Program-made: the position numbers and the translations under genes | In this document: positions 45,374 to 54,801 of the stretch, piece by piece | Layout: the number at the start of each line of letters is the position of its first letter | Position numbering within the stretch: the stretch's first letter is position 1 | Notes under the pieces: model-generated | What the model was told of the DNA's origin: nothing | What the model saw: only the letters and a program-made list of their open reading frames with translations | Databases searched by the model: none | Assembly (NCBI GenBank): GCA_963824935.1 | Contig: CAWGRF010000004.1 | Coordinates: 30,574-94,573, forward strand | Length of the DNA: 64,000 nt | From: JACCZX01 sp963824935 | Lineage (GTDB): Bacteria > Pseudomonadota > Gammaproteobacteria > Burkholderiales > Burkholderiaceae_F | Direction of reading: 5' to 3'

Positions 45374-46795
45374 TCAACGCGAACCCTGTCTCTCCGTCCA
45401 ACGGTGCCGCCTCTTCTTCGGTTGACGCGCCGCTTTTGAGCGCCGCATTTTCTCGGCGAAAGCCAGCAGTTCCGCTCTTGGCAGCTTGCCCTGCGCGTTG
45501 CGTGGCAAGGCATCGACCAGCAATAACGGGCGCGGCAAGAATGCGGCGTCGATCTGCATGCGCAGCGCAGCGAGCAATTCGGAGCGCTTGATATCGGGCG
45601 CGACGACGAGCGCCATCAAGCGCTGCTCACGTGAGGAATCGGCAGCGTCCTGAGGAAAAAAAATCGCGCCGTCGAGCACACCATCGATCGACAGCAGCAT
45701 CCGATTGAGCCCTTCCAGCGACGCGCGCTTGCCGCCGATATTGACGACATCATCGGCGCGTCCTTCAAGCTCGAATGTGTTGTCGCTAACAAGGCGCAGC
45801 CGATCTGCGAGGCGGCCGGGTCGAGCATGGCCACCGTACGCGTGAAATTCACCATCGCGCTCGTCGATCTTCACATCGCGCATCGTCGTCCACAGCGGGC
45901 CTTCGACCGTGCGGCGCGTTGCAATCATGCCGGTCTCGGTACAGCCGTAGATCTCGAACACGCGCGTCGCCCACGCCGCTTCGCAACGCGCTGCGAGCGC
46001 CGACGTCAGCGGCGCAGTGGCGCTGACCACCCGATCGAGCGCCGGCATCGAGCGAGGAGATTCGACCAACGCACGCATGTGCACCGGCGCCGTGATCAGC
46101 ACACGACGGCCGCTCACTCGCGACAGCACCGCGAGCACTTCATCGGGATGCAGCGGATGCTCCGCGACCAGCGCGCAGGGACCGTGCAGCGCCATCAGCA
46201 CCGTCGACTCGAGCCCGTACATATGCTGCGGCGACACGGTGCCAACCAACACAACATCTTCGACCGGCAATTGATCCAACTGCAAAGCTGCGGTTTCGGC
46301 GCGTGCGCCATCGACGAGGCCCCCCCACGTTTTCAATTGCGGCTGAGGCTCACCCGTGCTGCCCGACGTAAACGCGATCGCCGCGATGTGCTCGCGTGCA
46401 ATTGCCGGAGGCGGCCATGACGACGAAGCGGCCTTCGCTAACGATGCTGTCGCCGAAGCCTCGACCAGGGACGCCAGGTCCGTGCGCCAGCCTATGTGGC
46501 CGCGATCGTCGCCCAGGTAGACCGTGTCCGGATACCGTCGCGCAACCTGCGCCAGGACCTCGGGCGCGCGCGACGGTGGCAGCAAGCTGGTGCGCCCGGC
46601 AATCAGCGCGGCGCCGAGTCCAACCGCAAAGAAATAACGATCGCGGCACGTATTCATCACATAGTGTGCGGCCGGCAGCTGCTGCGCGAGTGCAACCACG
46701 TCGGCGATAAAGTGCCCGGCGTTGATAGACGCACCCGCCCGCACGGCGACACGTGCATCGGCCGCACGGTGCGCGATCAACGCCTCGGTGGTCAT
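45374..46795 (-). CDS. AMP-dependent aryl/acyl ligase (aryl polyene starter activation)
   Basis: An ANL-family adenylating enzyme of 473 residues. The P-loop-like AIAFTSGSTGEPQPQLKTW is clear, with VFEIYGCTETGMIATRR (motif A5), DVVNIGGKRASLEGLNRML and a C-terminal LPRNAQGKLPRAEL holding the catalytic lysine. ATG 46795 overlaps the stop of the membrane-protein gene as ATGA. It is related to XanA2-type ligases that load the aryl acid on the ACP. The hydroxybenzoate produced by the divergent chorismatase is the likely substrate (inference). Confidence 0.9.
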   Translation of the reverse strand: MTTEALIAHRAADARVAVRAGASINAGHFIADVVALAQQLPAAHYVMNTCRDRYFFAVGLGAALIAGRTSLLPPSRAPEVLAQVARRYPDTVYLGDDRGHIGWRTDLASLVEASATASLAKAASSSWPPPAIAREHIAAIAFTSGSTGEPQPQLKTWGGLVDGARAETAALQLDQLPVEDVVLVGTVSPQHMYGLESTVLMALHGPCALVAEHPLHPDEVLAVLSRVSGRRVLITAPVHMRALVESPRSMPALDRVVSATAPLTSALAARCEAAWATRVFEIYGCTETGMIATRRTVEGPLWTTMRDVKIDERDGEFHAYGGHARPGRLADRLRLVSDNTFELEGRADDVVNIGGKRASLEGLNRMLLSIDGVLDGAIFFPQDAADSSREQRLMALVVAPDIKRSELLAALRMQIDAAFLPRPLLLVDALPRNAQGKLPRAELLAFAEKMRRSKAARQPKKRRHRWTERQGSR

Positions 46796-47460
46796 CCGGT
46801 ACGCGGCCCAGGGGCAGTATGCCGTTGGTAGGCGAGGATTCTGGTCACGATATGCAGCGGTGTGTGCGGCGGCAATTCCGGGTACACGACGCGGCGCACG
46901 AGCCACTCTGCCGCGAACATCAGACCGATCAGCGGCCATGTCAACACATTGACGAACAGCGACCACCACTCGAACGGCGCGTAAAGCATCAACACCAGCG
47001 ACAGGATGGCCATTGCGACGAAAAACAGCGTCCATGATCGCGTCAGCGCACGCAGATAGCGGACGAACTCGGGCGTCAGCTCGTTGGCGTTATCGAGCTC
47101 GGCGATGCGCACGATCAGCGGCGTATCGCCACGGCGCAAGGTCGTGCCGAACACGCTCGCAAGCACCAGATTCAACGCAATGAACGGCAGCGCGGCCAGC
47201 ACTTGCTGATGCGACAGCAACGCCGCACCGAGTAGCGCCGCGAGCAGTACTCCGACCAGCAGCGCGGTTCGGCTGCGCACGATTAGCGCAACAACACCCG
47301 CATCGACGACCATCAACAGCAGCATCGACCAGGCTGGATCGAACCAGTCGCGCAGCAGTTGTGGCACAACATGCAGCGCGATCGACAAAACGATCGCGCC
47401 GGCAGCAAGCAGCCACATGCTGCGCGGCGAGCTGGAAGCGATGCCTTCGTCCGAAGTCAT
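46792..47460 (-). CDS. aryl polyene cluster integral membrane protein (COG4648-like)
   Basis: A 222-residue inner-membrane protein from ATG 47460. About five to six membrane segments are visible (WLLAAGAIVLSIALHVVPQL, MLLLMVVDAGVVALIV, VGVLLAALLGAALL and others). A conserved cytoplasmic loop, FGTTLRRGDTPLIVRIAELD, and the C-terminal WLVRRVVYPELPPHTPL match the membrane proteins found beside the AMP ligase in aryl polyene clusters. Role unknown. Confidence 0.82.
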   Translation of the reverse strand: MTSDEGIASSSPRSMWLLAAGAIVLSIALHVVPQLLRDWFDPAWSMLLLMVVDAGVVALIVRSRTALLVGVLLAALLGAALLSHQQVLAALPFIALNLVLASVFGTTLRRGDTPLIVRIAELDNANELTPEFVRYLRALTRSWTLFFVAMAILSLVLMLYAPFEWWSLFVNVLTWPLIGLMFAAEWLVRRVVYPELPPHTPLHIVTRILAYQRHTAPGPRTG

Positions 47461-47461
47461 C

Positions 47462-48325
47462 TCAGTATTCCGGCGGCGGCACCAGAGTGGACGATTGGGC
47501 AAACACATAGCTGAGCGCAATGCCGCCGCTGACTTGCCTCCGCTGCGTAACGAGTGGCGAGTCGGCGAACACGGCGCTACTGACGTCGTCGTATTTGATG
47601 AAGGCGCCCAACCACCAGCGATCCCACCGGCGCGACAGCGCCGCCAGCGCCTGCCAGCCGCCATGGCCCGAGGGCGCGCGATACTCGGGGCGCGTTGCGG
47701 TCGCATTGGCGGCGGGCACATCGTAAAAGTATCCGTTCAGGCGCCGGTCGGAAAAGGGCACCTCGACCAGGAAGCCGAAATTCCAGCGGTCCGCTGCCGT
47801 CGCCGAGGGCCAACGCAGATCGAGGTTTAGTTGTGGAGCGAAAACGTAGCCGACGTGGCGCACACCATTCTGGAACGTAAACGCCGCGCGCGCCGGCAAG
47901 CGCAGGTCGAGTAAGGCGAGGCGATCGTCGGTCCACCATAGATGAACATTGGCGACTGGCCCGACCTCGAACAGCGGACGCAGATCTTCCATGCCCTGCC
48001 GCGCTCGATTGCGATCGCTGTCGACCGGGACGCTGCCGCCTATGCCGACGCGGAGGTTGACTCGTTCACTGTCGAACAGGCGAGCGCGGACACCTTCACG
48101 ATCGGCACGAAAGAAATCACCGCGATACACGACCCAGGGAATCGGAAATACATAGTTGCGGACTTCCTCCGAGCCACGATAGTCGGGCACGCGCAAAACG
48201 GTCGCGCCGCCACCCAGTTCCCAAAGCGGCAACAACCCCTGCGCTTGTGCAACGGAAGACAAGGCGCCGGTCAGCAGCACCCAGAGCACCGCGCGAAGCG
48301 CTCCGTTGCGCGCTTTGGCCGGCAC
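47462..48325 (-). CDS. MipA/OmpV-family outer-membrane protein
   Basis: A 287-residue outer-membrane beta-barrel protein. GTG 48325 overlaps the stop of the oxidoreductase gene (TAGTG), so it is the preferred start; it is followed by a signal peptide (LRAVLWVLLTGALSSVAQA). The barrel contains RVPDYRGSEEVRNYVFPIPW, the family hallmark, and ends YVFAQSSTLVPPPEY. The family includes scaffolds for murein enzymes. Here, inside the pigment operon, it may form an outer-membrane site for polyene export or anchoring (inference). Confidence 0.87.
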   Translation of the reverse strand: MPAKARNGALRAVLWVLLTGALSSVAQAQGLLPLWELGGGATVLRVPDYRGSEEVRNYVFPIPWVVYRGDFFRADREGVRARLFDSERVNLRVGIGGSVPVDSDRNRARQGMEDLRPLFEVGPVANVHLWWTDDRLALLDLRLPARAAFTFQNGVRHVGYVFAPQLNLDLRWPSATAADRWNFGFLVEVPFSDRRLNGYFYDVPAANATATRPEYRAPSGHGGWQALAALSRRWDRWWLGAFIKYDDVSSAVFADSPLVTQRRQVSGGIALSYVFAQSSTLVPPPEY

Positions 48326-49710
48326 TATCCCGATCCGTCCGTCGCGTAAATCGTCTGTGGCCGGATCGCATTTTTGCGGTTGAGCACGGTACGCCAAGCA
48401 CGGCGCCAGTGCTTCAGCGAACTAAGGTAGTAGATGCCACGAAATGCCATGACTCGCCGCCGCACAGGCCCCGGGTCGTAGACGTCTCCGGCAAGAAACG
48501 AAATAACGGCGCGTTGCACACCGAAGATATCGCGCGGCCTCATGATCAGGTCGCGCATGATCGGCGAGGTCATCCGGTAGATCATCCAGGTAAATGTCTT
48601 CAGCCCGCGCCGGACTCGCCGCTCGAACGCCCGATTCAGCCGCGGCGCTGCCGACGGGTCACGCAACGCGACATCGATGACATCGACAGCCAATTGCGCG
48701 CTGTTCATCGCCAGATACACGCCGCTAGAAAATACCGGGTCGACGAATGCGAACGCGTCGCCGACCATTACGTAGCGATCACCGGCCATGTGATCCGACG
48801 TGTATGAATAATTGCCGGTGGCAGTCGCAGGCGCGATCAGCGTCGCATCTTTCACCCGTTCCCACAGCGGCGGGCAGGTTTGCAACGTACGCAGGAAAAA
48901 TGTCGAGGAATCGGTGTCGCGTGTCTTCAGGTAGTACGGCCAGCATACTGCGCCGACGCTGGTGGTGCCGTCGGCCAGCGGAATGAACCACATCCAGCCG
49001 TGCGCGAACCAGTAAATCTCGATGTCGCCCTCGGCGGCACCGGCGTTGCGTTGTGCGCCGCGAAAGTGGCCGTAGAGCGCAGCGCTGGTGTGCTTCGGAT
49101 TCTTACGCTTGATGCCGAGACGCGACGCCATGAAGGTATCGCGCCCAGTGGCATCGATCAGATAGCGGGCAGTGGCCTCGACCGCGCGACCATCCTCGTG
49201 CTGCGCTTCGATCACCACGCGATCGGACTCGAAGCGAACGCTCTTAGCACGGCACTTTTCGATAACTTCAGCGCCGCAGTCGCGCGCATGATTCAACAAC
49301 GCATGATCGAACTCGGAGCGTCTGACCTGGTACGCGTACTTGGGCACTCCCTCCCACGCGTCCGCAAAGGCAAAGATCTGACTCGCGTTGTGCTCCATCG
49401 AGTGAAATTGCACCGCGTTTTTGACGAGACCGACCTCTTTAACCGCGGGCGCGCAACCGAGTTGCTCGAATAGCGGCAGATTCAACGGCAGCAGCGATTC
49501 GCCGATATGAAAGCGAGGATGCCGGTCCTTTTCGAGCAGCAGTACGCGCCAGCCCCTTCGCTTTAGTAGTGCAGCCGCGGTTGAACCGGCCGGGCCGCCG
49601 CCGATAATTGCGACATCTGCGCTGCGTCGATCGATCAGAGGTGACGGTGCGGCCGGCACCCCGGAGCTATCGGCAGGCGCATCAACAGGGGCATCAGGAG
49701 CTGCGTGCAT
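48325..49710 (-). CDS. FAD-dependent oxidoreductase, tryptophan-halogenase-like (aryl polyene operon)
   Basis: A 461-residue flavoprotein with VAIIGGGPAGSTAAALLKRR as the FAD Rossmann motif, LEKDRHPRFHIGESLLP, and YVMVGDAFAFVDPVFSSGVY as the second FAD motif. The WYWxWxIP-like stretch of flavin halogenases is present as the related YWFAHGWMWFIPLA, without the full halogenase signature. Close relatives occur in xanthomonadin and flexirubin-type clusters, where halogenation or hydroxylation of the ring is suspected. ATG 49710 is the first gene of the operon and is divergent from the chorismatase gene. Confidence 0.85.
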   Translation of the reverse strand: MHAAPDAPVDAPADSSGVPAAPSPLIDRRSADVAIIGGGPAGSTAAALLKRRGWRVLLLEKDRHPRFHIGESLLPLNLPLFEQLGCAPAVKEVGLVKNAVQFHSMEHNASQIFAFADAWEGVPKYAYQVRRSEFDHALLNHARDCGAEVIEKCRAKSVRFESDRVVIEAQHEDGRAVEATARYLIDATGRDTFMASRLGIKRKNPKHTSAALYGHFRGAQRNAGAAEGDIEIYWFAHGWMWFIPLADGTTSVGAVCWPYYLKTRDTDSSTFFLRTLQTCPPLWERVKDATLIAPATATGNYSYTSDHMAGDRYVMVGDAFAFVDPVFSSGVYLAMNSAQLAVDVIDVALRDPSAAPRLNRAFERRVRRGLKTFTWMIYRMTSPIMRDLIMRPRDIFGVQRAVISFLAGDVYDPGPVRRRVMAFRGIYYLSSLKHWRRAWRTVLNRKNAIRPQTIYATDGSG

Positions 49711-49769
49711 CGCCGGTGAGTGTATCAATCGAACAGCATAGAATGCGCCCCTTTTGACATCCCCGTAAC

Positions 49770-50864
49770 GTGACCAAACGTCTGAATCGCATCGCAATAC
49801 AGTGGCTGTCCGTGGAGGAACTGGCTGCGTCGCCGCTGTTGCACGATCCGCGCACTCTCGGCATGGCAACGCTGGGTAGTACAGCGCCGCTCGCGGCTGC
49901 CGCACACTTGCCGCAGGCGCATCTGCTGACGTCGGTAGCTGAAGGCGGTGGCCCGCTGGTCGAACTGTGGAGCGGACGGTATGAGGCACGTGACGAAGTC
50001 ATCGGAGCGGCACGCTGCCGCCACAATGGCGAAGTGTTGTTCGCAACCGTCTCGACGCCGGTTTCCGATGCCGAGGACGACGCGCTGGGCGTTGCAACGT
50101 ACGCCGCGTATCGCTCATTGCTCGGCGCTTTACAGAAAACGGGCTATCCGCATTTGCTGCGCGTGTGGAATTCGATTCCGGACATCAATGTCGACAATGC
50201 CGGACTCGAGCGCTATCGGCGGTTCAACCTGCAGCGCTATCGCGCGTATCAAGAGGCGGACCTGCCGACGCACAGCGGCGCACCTGCCGCGTGCGCCCTC
50301 GGCAGCTTCGGCGGGCCGCTGGTGTTGTATTGCCTCGCCTCCAGAACGCCGCCCGATGCCATCGAGAATCCGCGCCAGGTCAGTGCGTATCAGTACCCGC
50401 GCGAACATGGTCCACGCGCGCCGAATTTTTCGCGTGCCGCCCTGTGGCGCGGCGGCGACGACGCGGCCGACGTGCTGTTCATTTCCGGCACCGCCAGCAT
50501 CGTCGGCCATCAAACGCAGCATCACGGCGACGTTGAAGCGCAAACGCGCGAAACGCTTGCCAACTTGGAAGCAGTGGTCGAACAAGCGCGTTTGAACGGC
50601 GCGCGCAACGTAACGGCGCTCTCCGATCTGCTGCTAAAGGGTTACGTTCGGCATGCGGGTGATCTGATCCGAGTGAAAAGCGTGCTGCGCGAGCACGGAC
50701 TCGATGTCGATGCGATTGTCTTTGTGCAGGCCGACATTTGCCGCGCCGATCTTCTGATCGAAATCGAAGCGATCGGTCCGGTCGCGGCAGTGCATGCCGG
50801 TGAGGGCGAGCCGCCTTACGCCAGGAACAGCCGATACGCGGGGTTGGCTGTCTCGTCCCAGTAA
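49770..50864 (+). CDS. chorismatase (FkbO/Hyg5/XanB2 family)
   Basis: A 364-residue enzyme that removes pyruvate from chorismate. The family motifs are strong: YPHLLRVWNSIPDINVDN near residue 127, ERYRRFNLQRYRAY, and LFISGTASIVGHQTQHHGD near residue 236 with the active-site Glu256. In Xanthomonas, XanB2 makes 3- and 4-hydroxybenzoate from chorismate for xanthomonadin and coenzyme Q. The divergent position next to the aryl polyene operon supports the same job here. The start is GTG 49770. The 59-nt divergent region must hold both promoters. Its 3' end overlaps that of ilvA by 49 nt. Which hydroxybenzoate is made cannot be read from sequence. Confidence 0.88.
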   Translation: MTKRLNRIAIQWLSVEELAASPLLHDPRTLGMATLGSTAPLAAAAHLPQAHLLTSVAEGGGPLVELWSGRYEARDEVIGAARCRHNGEVLFATVSTPVSDAEDDALGVATYAAYRSLLGALQKTGYPHLLRVWNSIPDINVDNAGLERYRRFNLQRYRAYQEADLPTHSGAPAACALGSFGGPLVLYCLASRTPPDAIENPRQVSAYQYPREHGPRAPNFSRAALWRGGDDAADVLFISGTASIVGHQTQHHGDVEAQTRETLANLEAVVEQARLNGARNVTALSDLLLKGYVRHAGDLIRVKSVLREHGLDVDAIVFVQADICRADLLIEIEAIGPVAAVHAGEGEPPYARNSRYAGLAVSSQ

Positions 50865-52360
50865 CGGTAACCGAGCTCGCCCAGGAAGCGGGTGAAGGCA
50901 CGACGTTCGCGCGCGGGCATCTGCAAGCCGACCAGCACGCGAGAGTAGTCAGCGCCCTGATTTCGATAGTGAAACATCGAGATGTTCCACCCGGGCGCCA
51001 TACTGGTCAGAAATTTCATCAGTGCACCCGGCCGCTCCGGAAACTCGAAGCGATAGATCAGTTCGCCGGCCGCCAGCGGGCTTTTGCCGCCGACCATGTA
51101 GCGCACATGCTCTGCCGCCAGCTCGTCGTGCGACAAGTCGACCGTCGCGTATCCGTGGCGCCGGAACTGGCGCGCCAGCGTTTGATTGTCGCCTGCGCTC
51201 TCGGTGCTGATGCCAACGAACACGTGCGCCACCGATGCATCGGAGATCCGGTAGTTGAACTCGGTGACACTGCGACTGCCCACCAGCGCGCAGAAGCGCT
51301 TGAAGCTGCCGCGCTCTTCGGGAATCGTGACTGCGAACAGCGCCTCGCGCTCTTCGCCCACTTCGGTGCGCTCGGCCACAAAGCGCAACCGATCGAAATT
51401 CATATTGGCACCGCCGGCGATCGCCACCAACGTCCGGGCTTTCAGCTTCTCGCGCTGCACATACGCCTTCATGCCTGCGATCGCGAGCGCGCCCGCGGGT
51501 TCGAGTATCGAGCGCGTGTCCTGAAACACGTCCTTGATGGCGGCGCAAGTCGCGTCGGTATCGACCTGCACGATCTCATCGACGTAGTCACGCACCAGGC
51601 CGAACGTATGCTGGCCGACCACGCGCACCGCGGTACCGTCGGAAAACAGCCCCACGTCGTGTAACTGCACACGCCTGCCGGCAGCGAGCGAACGCGCCAT
51701 CGCATCGGAATCGGCCGACTGCACGCCGATGATCCTGATCTGCGGCGCCAGCGCTTTGATGTAAGCCGCGACACCGGCGATCAAGCCGCCTCCGCCGATC
51801 GCCACAAAGATTGCATGGATCGGCCCGTCATCGACCGGATGATGCTGCCGCAGAATTTCCATTGCGATCGTGCCCTGCCCGGCAATCACATCCGGATCGT
51901 CAAACGGATGCACGAAAGTGAGCTTGTGCTTGCGCTGCAGCTTTAGCGCGTGCGAATAGGCGTCCGAATACGAGTCGCCGAATAGCACGACTTCGGCGGA
52001 GCGCGCTCGCACCGCGTCGACTTTGACTTCCGGCGTCGTGACCGGCATCACGATCAACGCGCGGCATCCCAGCTTTTGCGCGGCCAGCGCTACGCCCTGC
52101 GCATGATTGCCGGCAGAAGCCGTGATAACGCCTCGCCTCAGCTGGTCGCGCGAAAGCCGCGCCATCTTGTTGTACGCGCCGCGCAGCTTGAAGCTCTTGA
52201 TCGGTTGCAGGTCTTCGCGTTTGAGCAGGACTCGGTTACCGAGCCGCGCGGACAAACCAGCCGCCACCTCGAGCGGCGACTCGATCGCCACGTCATAGAC
52301 GCGCGCAGTCAGGATTCGGCGCAGATATTCCTGAGCGGGCACTCGCAACTCTGCGCTCAA
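50816..52360 (-). CDS. ilvA: threonine ammonia-lyase, biosynthetic
   Basis: Converts threonine to 2-oxobutanoate, the first step of isoleucine synthesis. The 514-residue protein has the PLP lysine (K58) in KSFKLRGAYNKMA, ASAGNHAQGVALAA, and the phosphate-binding AIGGGGLIAGVAAY. The C-terminal half contains two ACT-like domains (ALFAVTIPEERGSFKRFCAL and ELIYRFEFPERPGALMKFL), as in the long, isoleucine-inhibited form. All residues appear intact. Its last 49 nt overlap the end of the convergent chorismatase gene. Confidence 0.96.
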   Translation of the reverse strand: MSAELRVPAQEYLRRILTARVYDVAIESPLEVAAGLSARLGNRVLLKREDLQPIKSFKLRGAYNKMARLSRDQLRRGVITASAGNHAQGVALAAQKLGCRALIVMPVTTPEVKVDAVRARSAEVVLFGDSYSDAYSHALKLQRKHKLTFVHPFDDPDVIAGQGTIAMEILRQHHPVDDGPIHAIFVAIGGGGLIAGVAAYIKALAPQIRIIGVQSADSDAMARSLAAGRRVQLHDVGLFSDGTAVRVVGQHTFGLVRDYVDEIVQVDTDATCAAIKDVFQDTRSILEPAGALAIAGMKAYVQREKLKARTLVAIAGGANMNFDRLRFVAERTEVGEEREALFAVTIPEERGSFKRFCALVGSRSVTEFNYRISDASVAHVFVGISTESAGDNQTLARQFRRHGYATVDLSHDELAAEHVRYMVGGKSPLAAGELIYRFEFPERPGALMKFLTSMAPGWNISMFHYRNQGADYSRVLVGLQMPARERRAFTRFLGELGYRYWDETANPAYRLFLA

Positions 52361-52392
52361 ATGCGGCCAATGCGGCGGGTCAATGCGAACCG

Positions 52393-53673
52393 TCAGCGGC
52401 CCAGTATGCCGCGCAGGACGTCGACCGCACTCGGAGCTTTTGGCTCGTCTTTTTTCGTCTCGGCTGACTTTGCTTCAGCTGACGGCGGCGGCGGTGCTCG
52501 CTCGGAACCCATGCGCTGAGCGTCCGCGCCCAGCTGCGCCATCGTGGTGGACTTCGTTCGCACACGCACGGCCCACTCGGGCTCCCAGGGTTGCTTCACG
52601 TCGGTCGGCCTCGGCGGATGTGCGATGTTGAGTTCTGACCCGTAGGCGATCATGCGCAGCATTGCCCCGCCCGACTTGGCAAAGATGCCTTTCGGGACTA
52701 CGCATTGCGTGACGGTCGGCTCTAGCAGGACTTTTTCTTTCAACCATTGCTCGACGTTGGCCGGCGATGCGAAGTCCATCAGCCCCATGCCGAACTCGGG
52801 CACCTCGGCCGAACTCCAGAACACCGTGTCACCGTCACCGCCTCCGATGGCATTGATGAAGTAGGCGCGGGCGTTGCCCACCGATTGCCAACTTAACTGC
52901 AGCGCATCGGCCGTCGTGCCTGTCTGTGTCAGTGCGATCGCCGGCATGAAGTCATTCGCTTGCGACAGCGCAAATTTGAGGCCGGCGGGAACGCCTTCGC
53001 CCGACACCGAATGTTCGCCGACCAGCGACGCGTCGCGGGTAAACGAACGGCGGTCCTTGTCGTTGGGCCATAACGCATGGCCGGGCCGTGCTTGCGCTCC
53101 GCGATCGGTCGCTGCGCGGCCCTGCATGAAGCCGGCCCACTCCTGCGGGGCGGCGCGAGCAAAGTCGAGCACGCGCGGCTGTCCAGAACGTACAGCCTCG
53201 CCGCAGCCCCAGTAGAACAGGATCCGCCCCTTCGGCCGCTCGACTTCAGTCGGATCCGAGCGGCTCGAATCGGTTGGGGTCGGATCGCGCACCACAGGCG
53301 GAGGCGGTATCAGAGGCAACGTTGGTGCAAGTCCCGTTACTTGCGGCACGGATTGCACGCCTTCGGTGCCTGCAGGCTTGCGCTGCGTGTGCAGCGCGAT
53401 ATCGACATAGCGACCGGGCAGCATGCCGCGCGTATTGCCGAATGCGTTGTTTCCTGCGCCAACGCCCCTGACGCCGAAGACCTGACCGAGCGCGCCGGCT
53501 CCCGGAACCGATCCGAGGTCAGGCATGCCCGGCATCGTCATGGTCGCAACATCCATCCACAGCTGCGCCACCGGCGGCTTGACGACCTGCTGCGACTTGG
53601 TTTGCGCGATCGCGCCGCTCGAACTCGTTGCTGCAATCGCGACTGCGATCGCACCCATCACCGGTGCTTTCAT
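52393..53673 (-). CDS. exported hypothetical protein
   Basis: A 426-residue predicted exported protein. ATG 53673, with AGAGGC upstream, begins the signal peptide (VMGAIAVAIAATSSSGAIA). The mature part contains LPGRYVDIALHTQRKPAGTE, RILFYWGCGEAVRSGQPRVL and VFWSSAEVPEFGMGLMDFAS, and ends in a Pro/Ala/Lys-rich tail. Only a few cysteines are present. I do not recognise a family. It is divergent from srkA with 67 nt between them, 32 nt upstream of ilvA on the same strand. Confidence 0.78.
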   Translation of the reverse strand: MKAPVMGAIAVAIAATSSSGAIAQTKSQQVVKPPVAQLWMDVATMTMPGMPDLGSVPGAGALGQVFGVRGVGAGNNAFGNTRGMLPGRYVDIALHTQRKPAGTEGVQSVPQVTGLAPTLPLIPPPPVVRDPTPTDSSRSDPTEVERPKGRILFYWGCGEAVRSGQPRVLDFARAAPQEWAGFMQGRAATDRGAQARPGHALWPNDKDRRSFTRDASLVGEHSVSGEGVPAGLKFALSQANDFMPAIALTQTGTTADALQLSWQSVGNARAYFINAIGGGDGDTVFWSSAEVPEFGMGLMDFASPANVEQWLKEKVLLEPTVTQCVVPKGIFAKSGGAMLRMIAYGSELNIAHPPRPTDVKQPWEPEWAVRVRTKSTTMAQLGADAQRMGSERAPPPPSAEAKSAETKKDEPKAPSAVDVLRGILGR

Positions 53674-53740
53674 GGAAGCCTCTCGATCTCGTTGAAACGG
53701 ACCGAATTCTGCCAGTAGACGACGCCGTACCATCGGAGTT

Positions 53741-54739
53741 ATGGACAAACCCGTTGCCGAGATGCCGTATGGCCGGCTAACGCCCGATGTCGTACTCAAT
53801 GCGATCGACAGCACCGGTCTGGTTACTGACGGACGCCAGCTCGCGCTGAACAGCTTTGAAAACCGCGTATTCCAGGTCGGGCTGGAAGACGGAAGCTTTG
53901 TCGTCGTCAAGTTCTATCGGCCCGGCCGGTGGTCGGACGCGCAGATATTCGAGGAGCACAGCTTCATCGCGGAGCTCGCGAAGCATGAAGTGCCGGCGGT
54001 TCCGGCTCTGTCGATTGCAGGCAAAACGTTGCAGCTCTTCGAAGGTTTTCGCTTTGCCGTGTTCCCGCGCTCTGGTGGCAGAGCACCGAACATGGACGAT
54101 CGTGACGTGCGCGAATGGCTTGGTCGCTTTCTCGGACGCATCCACGCGATCGGTCGCACAGCCATGTACACCGACCGGCCAGCGCTCGATATCGCAACAT
54201 TCGGCGTCGAGCCGCGCCGTTACTTGCTCGACGGCGATTGGCTGCCGGCCGAGTTGAAGAGCGTTTACGCCGGCGTTTCACAGCAGGCGCTCGATCTGGT
54301 CGCCGCTCAGTACGATCGCGGCGCGTACCACTCGCTGCGGCTGCACGGCGACTGTCACGAAGGCAATGTGCTGTGGACCGATTCGGTGGGCAACGTCGGC
54401 CCGCACTTCGTCGACTTCGACGACAGCCGAATGGGGCCGGCAGTGCAGGATTTCTGGATGCTGCTCGGCGCGGGCCGTGCCGAGCAGACCGAGAGGCTCG
54501 CCGACCTGCTCGAAGGCTACGAAGATTTCGCCGAGTTCGATCGCCGCGAGCTTGCATTGATCGAGCCGTTGCGAACCCTGCGGCTGATGCATTACTCGGC
54601 GTGGATCGCGCGGCGCTGGAACGATCCAGCGTTTCCCGCCGCGTTTCCGTGGTTCAACACGCAGCGCTACTGGGAGGAACGCATTCTCGAATTGCGCGAA
54701 CAGATTGGGGCGATGCAGGAAGAAGCGCTGATCGTCTGA
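53741..54739 (+). CDS. srkA: stress response serine/threonine kinase
   Basis: A 332-residue YihE/RdoA-like kinase of the APH/choline-kinase fold. The N-terminal lobe has SFENRVFQVGLEDGSFVVVK with the nucleotide-binding lysine. The catalytic loop is RLHGDCHEGNVLW, and the metal-binding aspartate is in FVDFDDSRMGPAVQDFW. The C-terminal helices (LRLMHYSAWIARRWNDPAFP) match SrkA. In E. coli it counters stress-induced death through toxin systems. The start codon is ATG 53741. Confidence 0.93.
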   Translation: MDKPVAEMPYGRLTPDVVLNAIDSTGLVTDGRQLALNSFENRVFQVGLEDGSFVVVKFYRPGRWSDAQIFEEHSFIAELAKHEVPAVPALSIAGKTLQLFEGFRFAVFPRSGGRAPNMDDRDVREWLGRFLGRIHAIGRTAMYTDRPALDIATFGVEPRRYLLDGDWLPAELKSVYAGVSQQALDLVAAQYDRGAYHSLRLHGDCHEGNVLWTDSVGNVGPHFVDFDDSRMGPAVQDFWMLLGAGRAEQTERLADLLEGYEDFAEFDRRELALIEPLRTLRLMHYSAWIARRWNDPAFPAAFPWFNTQRYWEERILELREQIGAMQEEALIV

Positions 54740-54801
54740 GTTCTCGTCGATCGGTCGCTACACTTGCGCCCCGAACACGTCACGTGCCCGGGCAAGCAAC
54801 G

